Positions 35,253-46,411 of a stretch of DNA of 64,000 bases are shown in pieces (positions within the stretch are counted from its first letter, which is position 1; every line of letters begins with the position of its first letter). The translations under genes were made by a program, and so were the position numbers. The notes below the pieces were generated by a model. The model searched no databases. It was not told the DNA's origin and saw only the letters and a list, made by a program, of their open reading frames with translations. The stretch comes from Exophiala sp. HKRS030 (Eukaryota > Ascomycota > Eurotiomycetes > Chaetothyriales > Herpotrichiellaceae): positions 4,588,001 to 4,652,000 of the forward strand of contig JAHWDD010000005.1 in NCBI GenBank assembly GCA_023897205.1, read 5' to 3'.

Positions 35253-36280
35253 GTTTGCGACGAGTTGTGTTCGATCTATGATTTGACTAGTCCATTATTG
35301 AGAATCGAAGACGAAGGCTGCTTGACTGGTATGCAATTGATGATATGGCGGTGGCGTATGATTAGGATAGAATGGTTGGCTGCGAACATGAGGAGGTTGA
35401 AGCTGGATTATTTTGGGAAGGACATTCACGTACCAGTAGTCCGGAAGGAACAATTTAATTACCATGGCCGCGACTTCCCCAATAATGACTGACTGCAAAA
35501 CGCGCCGACGAAGAGGGCAGGCGCAACCCCTGGTCTGTCACTCGGATAACTTTCCTTGTTAAGTCTTTCGAACTATTTGTTGGCACCTCAAGTTACCTTC
35601 AGCCTCGTCAGGATCGTCGAGAGAATGATCTTCCGACCTAACTACAGGAATGCTATATATCAAAGGGCATTTCGAGGGGTATATGGATGTCATCTGTGTT
35701 CAAAGATAGAACACTTCGCCTCCGACCAAATCGAATATAGGCTGATGTTCGTCGTCAGGGGCTTATTCATAAACCTTCAAGGAGTAATTCAATGCCTGTA
35801 GTGAACATTAACTATCAAGATCAATCGTCATCCACATCGATCAACAAAGGCGTAATCTCTCTGCCCTAACACTCTTAGTCCCCTAAGCTACGTCCAGCAA
35901 CTATGTGTGCGTCGGCGGTCTCGGCTTGGGTGTGGTTCCAGGCCGACTCACACGGTCAGGCTGAGCGTTTCCGGCTCCGGTTAGAGCATTCAACCCGTGA
36001 GCCACTCAAGCTATACGGACTCGGCATGTTTAAGACCCGGAAGTCCTTCCGCCTCGTCTCGATTTAGCAACAGTCGATTACTGGAAGATGATCACTTGTC
36101 GCCTAGAATCTACCAGGTAGGCTGAAACTGGAAATTACTGTACTGCGACCCTTGAAAGCGGTTTGGATATATAAGGAAGGACCACGAAGACAAAGGCAGG
36201 TCGCAACAAACCACAAGCTATTCGAACTATACTTTACCGCCTATTCGCTGCGCTCAGAAAGACTCACAGCCTATCTCAAA
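35253..36280. promoter_or_regulatory. Divergent intergenic, IES1 / AYG1-like
   Basis: About 1 kb without a gene. It must contain both promoters. A TATATAAGG element lies at 36168-36176, about 105 bp upstream of the AYG1-like start, a plausible TATA box. Confidence 0.45.
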
Positions 36281-37534
36281 ATGCCAGATTGGATCCTGGG
36301 TGAGAAGTTCACCGAGCGCTACCCGCATCTCGGCGGCGTCAAGGCACTGTGGGAGACGAAATGGAAGTTTCCTGCAACCCGAGGGGTCTACCCATTCCAT
36401 GATGGGAAACTGGAAGACTTCGCCCCAATCTTCGAAAAGTTGATCGCAGACAATGTCAACGACGGTTATTCAGATGCGTACACCGAGTACTTCTTACCCA
36501 CCGCCGAGAGACTCACGGATCAAGCCATGTCCGCTCAAGGCTCCGACCGGGCAAAGGCTGCAGAGCTCTACAAAAGGGCAGCCGCTGTGTATCGCATCTC
36601 TCGGTTTCCATCTGTTGATGCCGGCTCAGGTCTGAAGCGAAAGATCTTCGAGACTCAAAAACAGGTCTACTTGCGAGGGGCTAGTCTCTGGGACGCTCCC
36701 ATCAATGAGGTAGTCATTCCCCATTCCACTGCAGCAGCTGGGGATGGTGAGACCATTCCCTTGTATGTCAGAATTCCCAAAACTGCCAGCAAGGACAGTC
36801 CAGTCCCGGTCGTTCTATTGATTACGGGGCTAGATGGCCACCGTCCTGATAATTCCGAAGTGAGTCAATATCATCCCGCCTACCTAGCTCAACGATCTGA
36901 CATCTTTCCAGAGGACTGATGAATTCACGAAACGAGGCTGGGCCACTGTGATCACGGAAATCCCAGGGACTGCAGATTGTCCTGCAGCACGAAGAGATCC
37001 AAAATCACCGGATCGACTCTTCACGGCAATTCTGGATTGGATTGAGCAGCAACCACAATTCAACTCACGCAAAGTGCTAGCCTGGGGCTTGTCAGCCGGT
37101 GGTTATTACGCCATTCGAGTAGCCCACACACACCACACTCGATTGATAGGTAGCATTGGCCAAGGCGCTGGTACTCACTTGTTCCTCTCACGCGAATGGT
37201 TGGAACATGTTGATGACCATGAATACCCTTTCGTCCTCAGTCACGCATACGTGCTCAAGTACGGCTATAAGGACTGGGAAGAACTCCTCGAAAATGCACA
37301 GAAGGACTTCAGTCTCGTCAATAGTGGGATCGTAAACACTCCATCTACCCGATTGCTTCTTGTCAATGGAACGTGGGATGGACTTATGCCAATCGAGGAC
37401 AGTATTCTGCTTTTCAATTACGGCAAGCCGAAAGAGGCGAGGTTCTATGAAAAGATGCTGCACATGGGGTATCCCCTGCAAACGAGAGCATATATCCATG
37501 GATGGAGTCGGTCATGGCCTCAACTCCAAACTAA
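36281..37534 (+). CDS. AYG1-like polyketide-shortening hydrolase (frameshifted in this assembly)
   Basis: Exon 1 is 36281-36859; a 52-bp intron (GTGAGT...TCCAG) is followed by exon 2. The protein begins MPDWILGEKF, with WKFPATRGVYPFHDG and YRISRFP further on, and carries an alpha/beta hydrolase core: EIPGTADCP, the nucleophile elbow WGLSAGGYYAIR, and NGTWDGLMPIEDS. These match Ayg1/WdYg1, which shortens a heptaketide to a tetrahydroxynaphthalene in DHN-melanin synthesis. At about 37478 one G is missing (CCCTG-CAAACG); restoring it gives MGYPLANESIYPWMESVM and a stop at 37532-37534, total 400 aa, close to the family's 406. Read without correction the frame runs on wrongly to 38075. Paralogues with other roles exist, so a melanin role is likely rather than proven. 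Confidence 0.85.
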
Positions 37535-37670
37535 GGCCAGGTGTATTTTGCAGGATCTGAATGAGTCATACTCTTGGGATCAGAATACAAAATGTAGCAT
37601 TCAACGTTTTGATAGTCCTAGGAGTACTAAACGGTATATCACTCAGTATCAGGTACTAAGTATATTGCTC

Positions 37671-38636
37671 TTAGAAGCCTTCCTTGTGGATCAACTCCCA
37701 ACCCCTTGGAATGAAGACCTTGCTTCCAGTGATATGCTTGACAGACCACGGTGTAGTGTTAGCCTTCTCAGCCTCCTTGCTATCAAACGCACTGAGACTA
37801 TCCACTTCATGAATTGCCAGATATTTTGCCGGCTCCGTCTTACGCAGAGCCTCGGGCACCGGTGGACCGATCGTGTATCGCAAGGACCGGCGATATCCAG
37901 GCATTTTGCTCAGCAACTCGAGATGCTCCTCTTCGTACCACTTGTTCAGGTCATCTTCATCGGCGCTTTCCATCTCAACAGTGCCGAGGAAAGGAGGGGC
38001 CGCTACCAATATACACATGACGGGTTAGCAAATCAGTTAATTAGAAGTACTCCGAAATTAGTCAGTCAATCGTGACTCGGAACGATAGGTCTCCTACCCA
38101 CGCCCAAAGATCATGATGCGGAGATAGGCAGGGGCTAAAGCCAATACATACACTCTCCAGTTTTCTTCGGATCATAATCTACCAGTAACTGGTAGTACCT
38201 GGCATCGAAGTCGCCGTTGTCAGAAGTATCGAACTTTCGCGGAAAAAGATTGCTGCCATGTCGGACGTTATCCGAGTAATTCTTTGTGCGGAGGCATTCT
38301 TCGAACTCGGTTTGATAGAGAGCCAGATATTTCCGCGGTCCTTGCTCTTTAGATGCCAGGCCAAAATCGAAGCTTTCACGGTAGAATGCTGCACGTTTGC
38401 TAGTACCACTGTTCACCAGGTCCGGGAGCTGAAGACACGTTTCGGGGTCTATGTTAGAGATTCGATTTGATGGAGGGGAGCTGTGAACGATGAAGCAAGC
38501 ATACTAAGTACTAGTATGCTACCTGCTCGTACCCACGTACATGTTCTGTGATATACCATTTTTCCCAGATTGTGTCGTCGGTTCCTGAATCAACTAGAGG
38601 TGTAGAGTTCACAAAAAGAAGGTAGGGGAGAGGCAT
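37671..38636 (-). CDS. EthD-like dimeric alpha/beta-barrel protein
   Basis: Three exons: 38636-38541, 38428-38152 and 38002-37671 (234 aa). Introns are GTACGT...TTCAG (phase 0) and GTATGT...GGTAG (phase 1). Exon 1 carries LLFVNSTP and WEKWYITEH, which joins to LPDLVNSGTSKRAAFYR; a second repeat-like unit has DLNKWYEEEHLELLSKMPGYRRSLRY. Two WY..EH-type blocks, each followed by a basic/aromatic strand, are typical of tandem EthD/Dabb ferredoxin-like proteins common in fungi. Such proteins are often found near secondary-metabolite genes but most have no known reaction. The gene converges on the AYG1-like gene with 136 bp between stops, which makes a shared role in pigment or polyketide metabolism worth considering. 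Confidence 0.75.
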
Positions 38637-40269
38637 CTTATTGATACAAGTTTATGCCGTAAAATTAATCAATACTAAGTACTTCCTGAGCTCTGTACCA
38701 CACGTACGAGAATGTTTCCTTATGATAGGGACTAAGTCCTTTTAATACTAAACCTCTACTAGATATAAAGACAAGTACCCTTTATGCCCGTCGTCCAAGG
38801 TTTACCCCGCAATATTATCTTCCTAGGTACTCTTTACAGACATATCCTCGGGCAAGAATCTTAGTTTCTGGGAACGAGATAGCCGGCTCTATATGTTCTA
38901 ACCTAAGTAGGTCTTTCCAAATTAAAGTACTTTACGTTAATACCTATGCTAGTGAGAACAACCATACCCGCAATAGCCGCTCTAGCAGTCGGAGCTACCT
39001 TCCTTCTTACTTGATCCCATTTTAGACACGGAAGATTGCAGAGTGTCCATAATTCTCGTTATATTCCCTATGTAAATAAGTGCTAACTGCCTAAAGATGA
39101 AGTTATTAGTACTCATGAAAGAACAAGACGGCTAAGTAGACTTTTATAAATACTTCTCAGATATGCATGTATCAATACTTGGTACCTAGGAGTAAAATAT
39201 AACAGTAAACGAGTGTCTGGAACGCACCACGAAAGCTACCAAATCGGGTTTAGCTTCTAGGCCATTATGTTCGAAGCTGAAGCATTTATGCTCCTATGCT
39301 AAAAGAAACTAGAGCTTCCTAATTACCAGTAAGTACTTAGCATTGCCTGTGTTATGACAAGTTTAGTAATGCTTTGTATGGTCTGGCGGTGCCGTTTCTT
39401 AACTTCAAATCTCAACCTACTAGTACTAAGTACTTTATTGCATTGTACTTCTTTAATCGTCAATAAGAAAGAAGAATTAGTGTCTACTTAGTACTTATTA
39501 ATGTCACCAAACAGAGAAAGTTTCAAGGTTAGTAGTTACCCTGACGAATATTCATTCCTTAATATTGTAACTCGTCCGTTACTGAGTACTTAGTACAGTA
39601 TGGATGCACATTTCCCTTCAGGACTTTCCTCAGGCCTGGAGGAATAAGTACTTAAGTACTTAGTATATAGTCGTACTTTTGAAAGAAATGTTAAGAGGTA
39701 CCAGCACACTTCTGGAGCTTGACTGGATTCGAGGTACAGGTACTGTATATCCATTCCCACAACTCTACAAGAGGTGAAGAAACTACGAGGGCGGATGCGG
39801 CAAGACGCCAGCAGCCTCTTAGGCATTGTGGAACTTTAATACTTAGTACTACTACTAGATAAGTAGTATGTAACAATCGGTGGTCACTGAGGGTTAGTCC
39901 TGGGTTGTATCAGTAGAAGGGATCATGTATAAGGAGTTCGTATCATGCTCACTTGAAGTCCTTAGTAAGTATTGTGTCCAAAGATTTTGGTCTTCTGTTC
40001 ATCATCCGATTGACGTAGAATAAAAGCGCAATGACGAGCACCAAGATACTTAATTCCTATTAAAATGTGGCATCAGAATGTACAAAATACTAGTATGTGC
40101 CACGCAAAGTCCGGGACGATGCAAGGTCCAACCTGCTTATGGATCTGAGAAACGAGATCTTCAAGACTTTTGTTCACTCATCCATGTTCCACAAGTTCTC
40201 GGCTTCAGACGTCACAGCTGGTCATGCAGATTTGTGACGCGAGACCAGTCTACACCTTCTGTCTGATGA
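38637..40269. repeat. AT-rich gene desert with dispersed AGTACT/ACTTAGTACT repeats
   Basis: About 1.6 kb of visibly AT-rich sequence with no gene. The palindromic word AGTACT, usually as AGTACTAAGT or its complement ACTTAGTACT, recurs near 38503, 38673, 39328, 39421, 39485, 39582, 39645-39665 and 39840. The densest part is 39416-39850. The copies are not in tandem array. No coding relic or transposon terminus was recognised. Confidence 0.6.
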
Positions 40270-41214
40270 TCAAGTCTTCGAGGTTTCCATGCTGTCCATG
40301 CTGGTAGATTTCGTCCTCTTTAAGTCACCTCTCTCGACGCTCTCCGTTGGTCCCCTTTTCTTTCGGCCTTTCTTAGGCTTCGGCGACTTGAATTCCTCCT
40401 CCATCTTGTCTAGAGCCACTTGCTTCTCCTCCAAATCCCCTGCAACACGACGAAGAATCTCCAGCTGAAAACTTGGGTTTTCGACAAGGACGTTCTGAAA
40501 ATCTGGTGAATCAAGGTACTTGTTGACGCATTCCGCCTTGCTGGCTGTTCCTGCGAGCAGGTCAAACATCTCGGAGCCGGGAAGCGGAGTGAAATTGTAG
40601 TCTTTCTCGTGAAGACCAGAAGTGGCATTGCTCTCCCTCGTCGTCGTACTACTCGTAGTGGTGGGACTTTTGCCTCCTGAGAACAGCTCTTTCAAGATTG
40701 GCAAGAACATTACATCTGCGTTCCACTCCAGTTCCTGCCTCAGCTCGTTGATGCTCTTGGTCAACAATTCTCCTATGCTGTATTTCTCTGCGATGATGAA
40801 CATCTTCGCATGCAGTGCATCAGGAATATCCCACTCCTCATCTTGCTGACAGAAGACTGCAGAAGCCGGTGAGCCGAGGAGAGGAGAACCGGGTTCGTCC
40901 ACTTTGCCATTCTTCATGATGTCGTTGATATCGAGGCTTTTGGCAGGAGTGTTACCATTCTCGGTCGAGTTGTCCATGTACTGGCCAGTGTATAGCCAGA
41001 GGATCAAATGGCCGATGACGATCGGGTCATCGTAGGGGAGCACTACATTTCGGCTTGCAGGCGACTGGTTAGTTGAGATGAGTTTGTGAAAGAAGCTTGA
41101 TTTCTGCAATTTTTTGGCATGGACTGTCCATCTGTACGAGCCAACCGTGATGACAAAGTCTGGCTGCGCTTCTCGGACTAGGCTTGACCTGAAAGTACTC
41201 AGATCACTATCCAT
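40270..41214 (-). CDS. BTB/POZ domain protein
   Basis: A single-exon 314-aa protein. The BTB fold spans about residues 15-170: PDFVITVGSYRWTVHAKKLQKSSFFHKLI, then DDPIVIGHLILWLYTGQY, and, after an inserted loop of about 45 residues, LHAKMFIIAEKYSIGELLTKSI. This is the usual fungal BTB pattern with an unusually long insert between strand and helix. A helical stretch near the C-terminus (EILRRVAGDLEEKQVALDKMEEE) may form a coiled coil, and SPKPKKGRKKRG is a good nuclear localisation signal. BTB domains dimerise or recruit Cullin-3, but no partner can be assigned. The C-terminal basic tail suggests a nuclear protein. Confidence 0.8.
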   Translation of the reverse strand: MDSDLSTFRSSLVREAQPDFVITVGSYRWTVHAKKLQKSSFFHKLISTNQSPASRNVVLPYDDPIVIGHLILWLYTGQYMDNSTENGNTPAKSLDINDIMKNGKVDEPGSPLLGSPASAVFCQQDEEWDIPDALHAKMFIIAEKYSIGELLTKSINELRQELEWNADVMFLPILKELFSGGKSPTTTSSTTTRESNATSGLHEKDYNFTPLPGSEMFDLLAGTASKAECVNKYLDSPDFQNVLVENPSFQLEILRRVAGDLEEKQVALDKMEEEFKSPKPKKGRKKRGPTESVERGDLKRTKSTSMDSMETSKT

Positions 41215-42103
41215 GATGCCGTGAGATCGATATCGGAGGATACGGGATGGCGTGGGGGTTCGCGCCTAAGCTTAGGGGGAAAGTGTTGAGTTTTCGTTCC
41301 GGGTGACGAGGCTAGAGAGTTCAGCGCAGCGATGGGCCAGAACGAGCAAGAGTGTTGATATTTCAACCAGATGTCCGACAGCCAAACATGGACTGTCAGA
41401 CGCTGCCTTGAAATTGCAGTATTTCACAGATTGAGATGATTTGACGCGATGTCCAAAGGTCTCTTTGACTGGATTGAGGTTATCGAACATTGGAACGAGG
41501 GGAAAGATCGAGAAAGGAAAAAGCTTGCTGTTCTGTATACACGACGCAAACGAAGCGAGTGAAGATACAAGAGACGATCTAAAGGTGAGAGATCGGGAAG
41601 CAGATCTCTGTTGGGGAGAAGAAGGAAGCTCACACCAGTCTTCACTTCACATGAGGGACACGGAAAGATTGTCATCAGAGAGATCGGCAGTATCGATGAT
41701 GCATAGGGCAAAGTGGAAGTGGATTATGAAGCACAACTTACATGTACAATGTACACATACCTCTAGTCTGCAATTCCTCAAACTTAGAGAACAACAGGTC
41801 TGAAATAGGTTTGTGACCGAACGATTAAGACAGCTCAACATACGTCTACCAAGGCAGAGTTTGCTAAAGCATTGTCTCGACGTTTCTCAATCTTGCGCTG
41901 GATGCCTTTGGCATTTTGTGACTTGTGATCTTCCGACCATGGAAGAATGCGATCGGAGACGTCTTTTCTGTTCGAGTCGCGCTGAATAGTCGAGTGTGAA
42001 CTGTAAGACATGCTAAAATAGAGGTGATGTCATGTTGTGTCAACTGGCTCATTTATCATCTCGAGGTGAATATTATTATACAAGTTGTGACAGCTCGTAA
42101 ATA
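41215..42103. other. Intergenic, BTB gene to CYM1 3' end
   Basis: The genes on either side are in tandem on the minus strand. The gap should hold the BTB promoter and CYM1 terminator. No separate gene is supported. Confidence 0.4.
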
Positions 42104-45100
42104 CTATTGTACAGACGGAGAAGCTGAAACCTTCAAATGTTTTATATCCCACCTGTCTTGATCTTGATCGACCCATTCCTTTTTCTCGCCGAGAACGGCA
42201 ATGGACTTCAAGTCGGAAGGAAGATCAACCAAGTACTTTTGTGCGACTCTCTGAACGTCGTCTTTTGTGACATCGAGAAGGTTTTCTCTCATCTTCTGAT
42301 CCATGTCCTCCGTAATGCCGTACATAAACTCTTTGCTTGCCTCTCCACTAACGCTGGTAGGGGCGTCAATATTCTGAAACATGCTGAGTTTACTCTCGTC
42401 AATCTGGCGCTGAGTCCAGTCTTTGTCTCGAGCATACAGCCCTGCACGTTGGAAAACACCTAGAGAATTGCGAGGATTGGGATCACGGTAGGACGACATC
42501 GTGAATAGTCCACTGATGGGACTTGCACTGGCTGATGCGCCATATGCTCCCCCTTTCTCCCTGACCTCAGGATGGAGGAAATTGTGGATAAGTAGCTGTC
42601 CGAGGACTGTAAGAGGGGCTTTGTCGGGTGATGAGTATGGCGCTGTTTGAAGACAAGTTCCGGTGTAAGATACTTGGAAGGGTAAGTTGAAATAAGTTCG
42701 TTTGGAAAGAGCTGAGACTGGACCACGTTGAGAGGTATATGAGGACTGTGTTTGTGTGGTTGGCAACTTGGCCAGAAAGTTTTCGAGAAGCTGTCGATTC
42801 GTGCCAACAGAGGAAGGCTCACAAACGATGCGTGTCGAAAAATTTGATGTATTGCTGATTGCCAAAGACTGGAGTCTCTGCAACTTCTCAACAACTTGTT
42901 GAAGACTCTCGGGATTGCTCCGAGCCGCATCAAGCATTCTTGCTGTTGCTTCAATCTGACTTAACCCCGAGAGTTGATCTTGAATAATGCCTCGTTCGGA
43001 AAGTGCCGCAGACGCGCTGGTAATAGCAAAATGATGGCCGCTTTCCGACACAGCGTCCAGTGCACCCGAGGTTTTGGACTCCAAAAGTTCTTGAATTGCA
43101 CCAATCGCTCTGGCATCGGAGAAGTCAATGTCGAGAAGTAGTGTGTGGATAAGTTCGTACAAAGCAGGAACATTTCTGTCAAGAGCGTAGCCGCCGAAGA
43201 TCAGGCCTTCTGTATACTTTTCTAGAGACCAGGGTTCAGGAGCTGCGAAGGGGCGATGGAAATTCCACCAGTCTTTAGCAGAATCTCTGCTTCCAGGTCA
43301 CCAACGGTCTTTGTTTTTGTACCGAGTCGCATTAGGGATTCTGTGAAAAGTGGCAACAGCAGACGAAGGTCTGAGGGCAGATCTTTCAGGATGTGTTTGG
43401 CTTGAAAGTAGGTAATCCCATTAGTCGAAGTTTCACGCCAAAGGCTTTTGACATCACCGAAGTTGTCATAGTATCGTGGCTTCTTCTCCTTGCTTCGTGC
43501 GATGTCGTCAACATGAAGGGTAGGAAGAGAGTCTAAATTCTTGTACTGAGCAGTTTCTTGTTCTTTGAGCAAGTTCAGTTCCTGCTCTCCAAGCTTAGCG
43601 ATTGCTTCCTCTGGCGATTCGGCCTTTGTCTTTACGTCTTGTAGAATTTTTTGCCTTCGTTGTTCCTCTTGTGCATCAAGCTCGAGACCATATGTCTCCG
43701 AAGGCTTCATCACAAACTGCATGGTGTGATCGTTTTGGAAGTACTTGTTGACCAGGGTTTCCAGGTAGTTTTCATCTTTCAAACGTGCCTTGAATGCATC
43801 GACAATCTCGTTCCAGGCCAAACCTTGCATCGGGTCGACTCCATTGAACCACCCAGAGAGAGTCTTCTCGAGTAGGCCCATACCAAAGTTAGGTGTTTTG
43901 TGTTTCAAAGTCAGCTCTAACTGATGCATATAACCTTCGATCTTGTGGGGCTGGAATGCCTCATGCGCATTCTCGCGCAATATCTTCTGGATAGTGTCCT
44001 TCAATCCTGCGACATCTTCAGATCTCATACCATCAAGACCAATTGAGAATACTCCAATGCGACCGGAACTATCATAGCCAGAATTTGGACTAAAGTTCGT
44101 ACCCAAACCCGATTCGATCAACCCCTGGTACAAAGGGGAACCATATCCATTCATCAACAAAGACATCATAATACTGATACAGAAGGTTTCAACAACATCG
44201 GATGGTGGACATCCCAGCCATGATATCGATGACTTGGTCTGTCTTTCGGGAGGTTGCATCGTATCCAAAGGACCCTGAACCTCGAACGAGAGAGGACCAG
44301 CAGATAAATCAATAGGTAGCTTGATGTCTGAATCCGGAGAGGCTTTGTCAAACTTTGAAATGGCTTCATCGACATATTTAAGATGCTCTGCGAGACTTAG
44401 ACTGCCGTATGAGAAAATCTTTGCATTGCTGGGATGATAATGCTCCTTGGAAAATTTCACGAGTTGATCGTGAGTGAGATTGGTCATAACTTCTGGGTCA
44501 CCGCCGGAGTTATGGAGGGACGGAAATAGATGCTCTCTAAATCTGATATAGAACAGGTAACTGGCGTCGGACATCTGACCTTTCATCTCATTATAGACAA
44601 CACCCTTGAACTTGACATTTTCTTCGGTGGCGGGCTCTTTCGGGTCTTCGGGACCTAGTCGCCAGCCTTCTTGGAGAAAATCGGAACGGGTGAGAAGCGG
44701 GTGTAAAGTGGCATCGAGATAGACTGCGGCAAGGTTGCGAAAGTCCTGAAGATTGGTCGTGGCAAAAGGGTATGAGGTGTAGTCAGAGGAAGTAAAGGCA
44801 TTCATAAAATTGGCCAAGGAACGCGGCATCATCTTGAAGAAGGGGTCGCGGACTGGATATTTCTCACTCCCACACAGTGTGACATGTTCGAGGATGTGAG
44901 GCAAGCCCGTCCTATCAGTAGGATTAGTCTTGAAATTAATGGCGAAGACATTGTTCTTGTCGTCTCGAGCAACATGGAGATATTCGGCACCTGTTTTATC
45001 ATGCTGTAAATTTAATGCGGTCAGGTGCAGTTCTGGAACATGCTTGATCTCTTTCAAGGTGAAGCCATGGAGAGTTTGCCCAGGCTTTGGATAGGCGCCC

Positions 45101-45228
45101 AGATCTGTCACCGATGCATATGCTCTCCTTGACACCGAGGACGAAAGTGCTGATACGCCGACATATGGAGAAGAAAATGGTTTGATGGATCTGCGGAGAG
45201 CATGGCGAACCAAGCCATGCCTTAGCAT
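42104..45228 (-). CDS. CYM1: Mitochondrial presequence protease (frameshifted in this assembly)
   Basis: This M16C metalloprotease (PreP/Cym1) degrades cleaved targeting peptides in the mitochondrial matrix. A basic, Ser-rich presequence covers residues 1-37, the inverted zinc motif HILEH is at residues 111-115 with VVYNEMKG supplying the distal Glu, and ASYLFYIRF, GGDPEVMTNL and the C-terminal VREKGGAYGASAS are typical. The frame breaks at 43250-43253 in a run of four C (minus strand): one further C restores GISIAPFAAPEPWSLEKYTEGLIFGGYALDRNVPALYELIHTLLLD and gives 1041 aa. Uncorrected, it appears as a 668-aa gene and a separate 352-aa gene. Both halves are highly conserved, so I treat it as one functional gene. 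Confidence 0.9.
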
Positions 45229-46411
45229 CGCCGACGAAGTACAAGTGCTGTTGTCGAAAGCCCAGAAACGGTAGGCGTAAAACTAATAGAGGAGACAAAG
45301 GAACGGCGGGGGTAGAGGCGAAGGAGAGGAAAGGACGGGTATGGAGGGTCGTCGAAGGAGGTTCTGTTGTATGGTGACGGCAATGGTATGAATATCGACG
45401 GCGATGCAGTATGAGGAGATGGCGCCAAATAAATTCTATGCCGGATCATGGATGATGCAGGTGAGTGGAGTGGCACGTGAGACTCGAGACTAAAACGGAC
45501 AAGTACGGAGCGGTCGCGCCTGCTTCTTTGACTTTCTCACTCACAAGACTCTGGGCTGTAGCCTTACCTACCTAGGTAGCAAGCAAGTCGAGTAAAATGC
45601 ACCAGATCTCTGCTACACTCTAGCCTCTAGCAGGTGTCACCAAGTGTCTAGGGATTTATCTACTCCGTACTTGACTGGCTTAGGCACTTGACTGTAGCTA
45701 GTTAGTCTCCCCCCAGATGGCCGAAGTCATCCTTCGCAAGAGCCATTCGCTAGAATCACTACTCGTGCCACTCGATCTAGACGCTATGAACGATTGATTA
45801 CACTTCAGTCCTATTTAAACATGAGTGCACATAGACCCATGTCACGCATGTCCTTGAGTATTCCTTTTCTCATCATCATCGTCATCATCAGCATCATCAA
45901 TCATAAAAAGGTCCCCTTGATCGTGTCGGCCGTGCCTACTCATCACTTAATGCTTGGTCCGCGGCAGCCCTTAACTAGTTAGCAGCGCCCGAGGCCTAAT
46001 CAAAGCCATGCTCCGCACCCATTCCGCCTGCGCCTGCCAACTGCAACTCCAAGTGCAACTGCACTAAGTAACAATCCCCAGTTGACCAATTAGTGACCCC
46101 CGTCTTCCGTCCGTCTTTGCCCTTCTTACTTAGTCGTAATAAACTCTTTCTCGACTCTGAAATACTTGCCCTTGAACACCTTACTCGCACACGACAACAT
46201 TGCACTCGGATCTACAGCTCTTCGCATCATCTACCTCCTTGGACTCACCTCATTCTCTTGGGGACATCCTCTCCGTATCAAGCCCTGTGATCTTCCTTCT
46301 CAAATGGTCCTCCACCGAGGCGCAATAATCCAACTGTGGTACCCTTATTAGCCTCGAAACGTCTGACAACCACGTTTCGATCTCGGGCTGTAGTCTCAGA
46401 CGATATCTTAT
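45229..46411. promoter_or_regulatory. Divergent promoter, CYM1 / taxilin
   Basis: A 1.2-kb divergent gap. It holds a CAT-rich microsatellite at 45871-45904. No gene is supported. Confidence 0.45.

Noticed and set aside
35890..36060. Possible tRNA-like segment
   Set aside because: The bases resemble fragments of tRNA arms, but no A and B box pair or cloverleaf could be built.
38018..38075. Extension of the AYG1-like frame to 38075
   Set aside because: It is produced by the frameshift at 37478 and overlaps the exons of the EthD-like gene.
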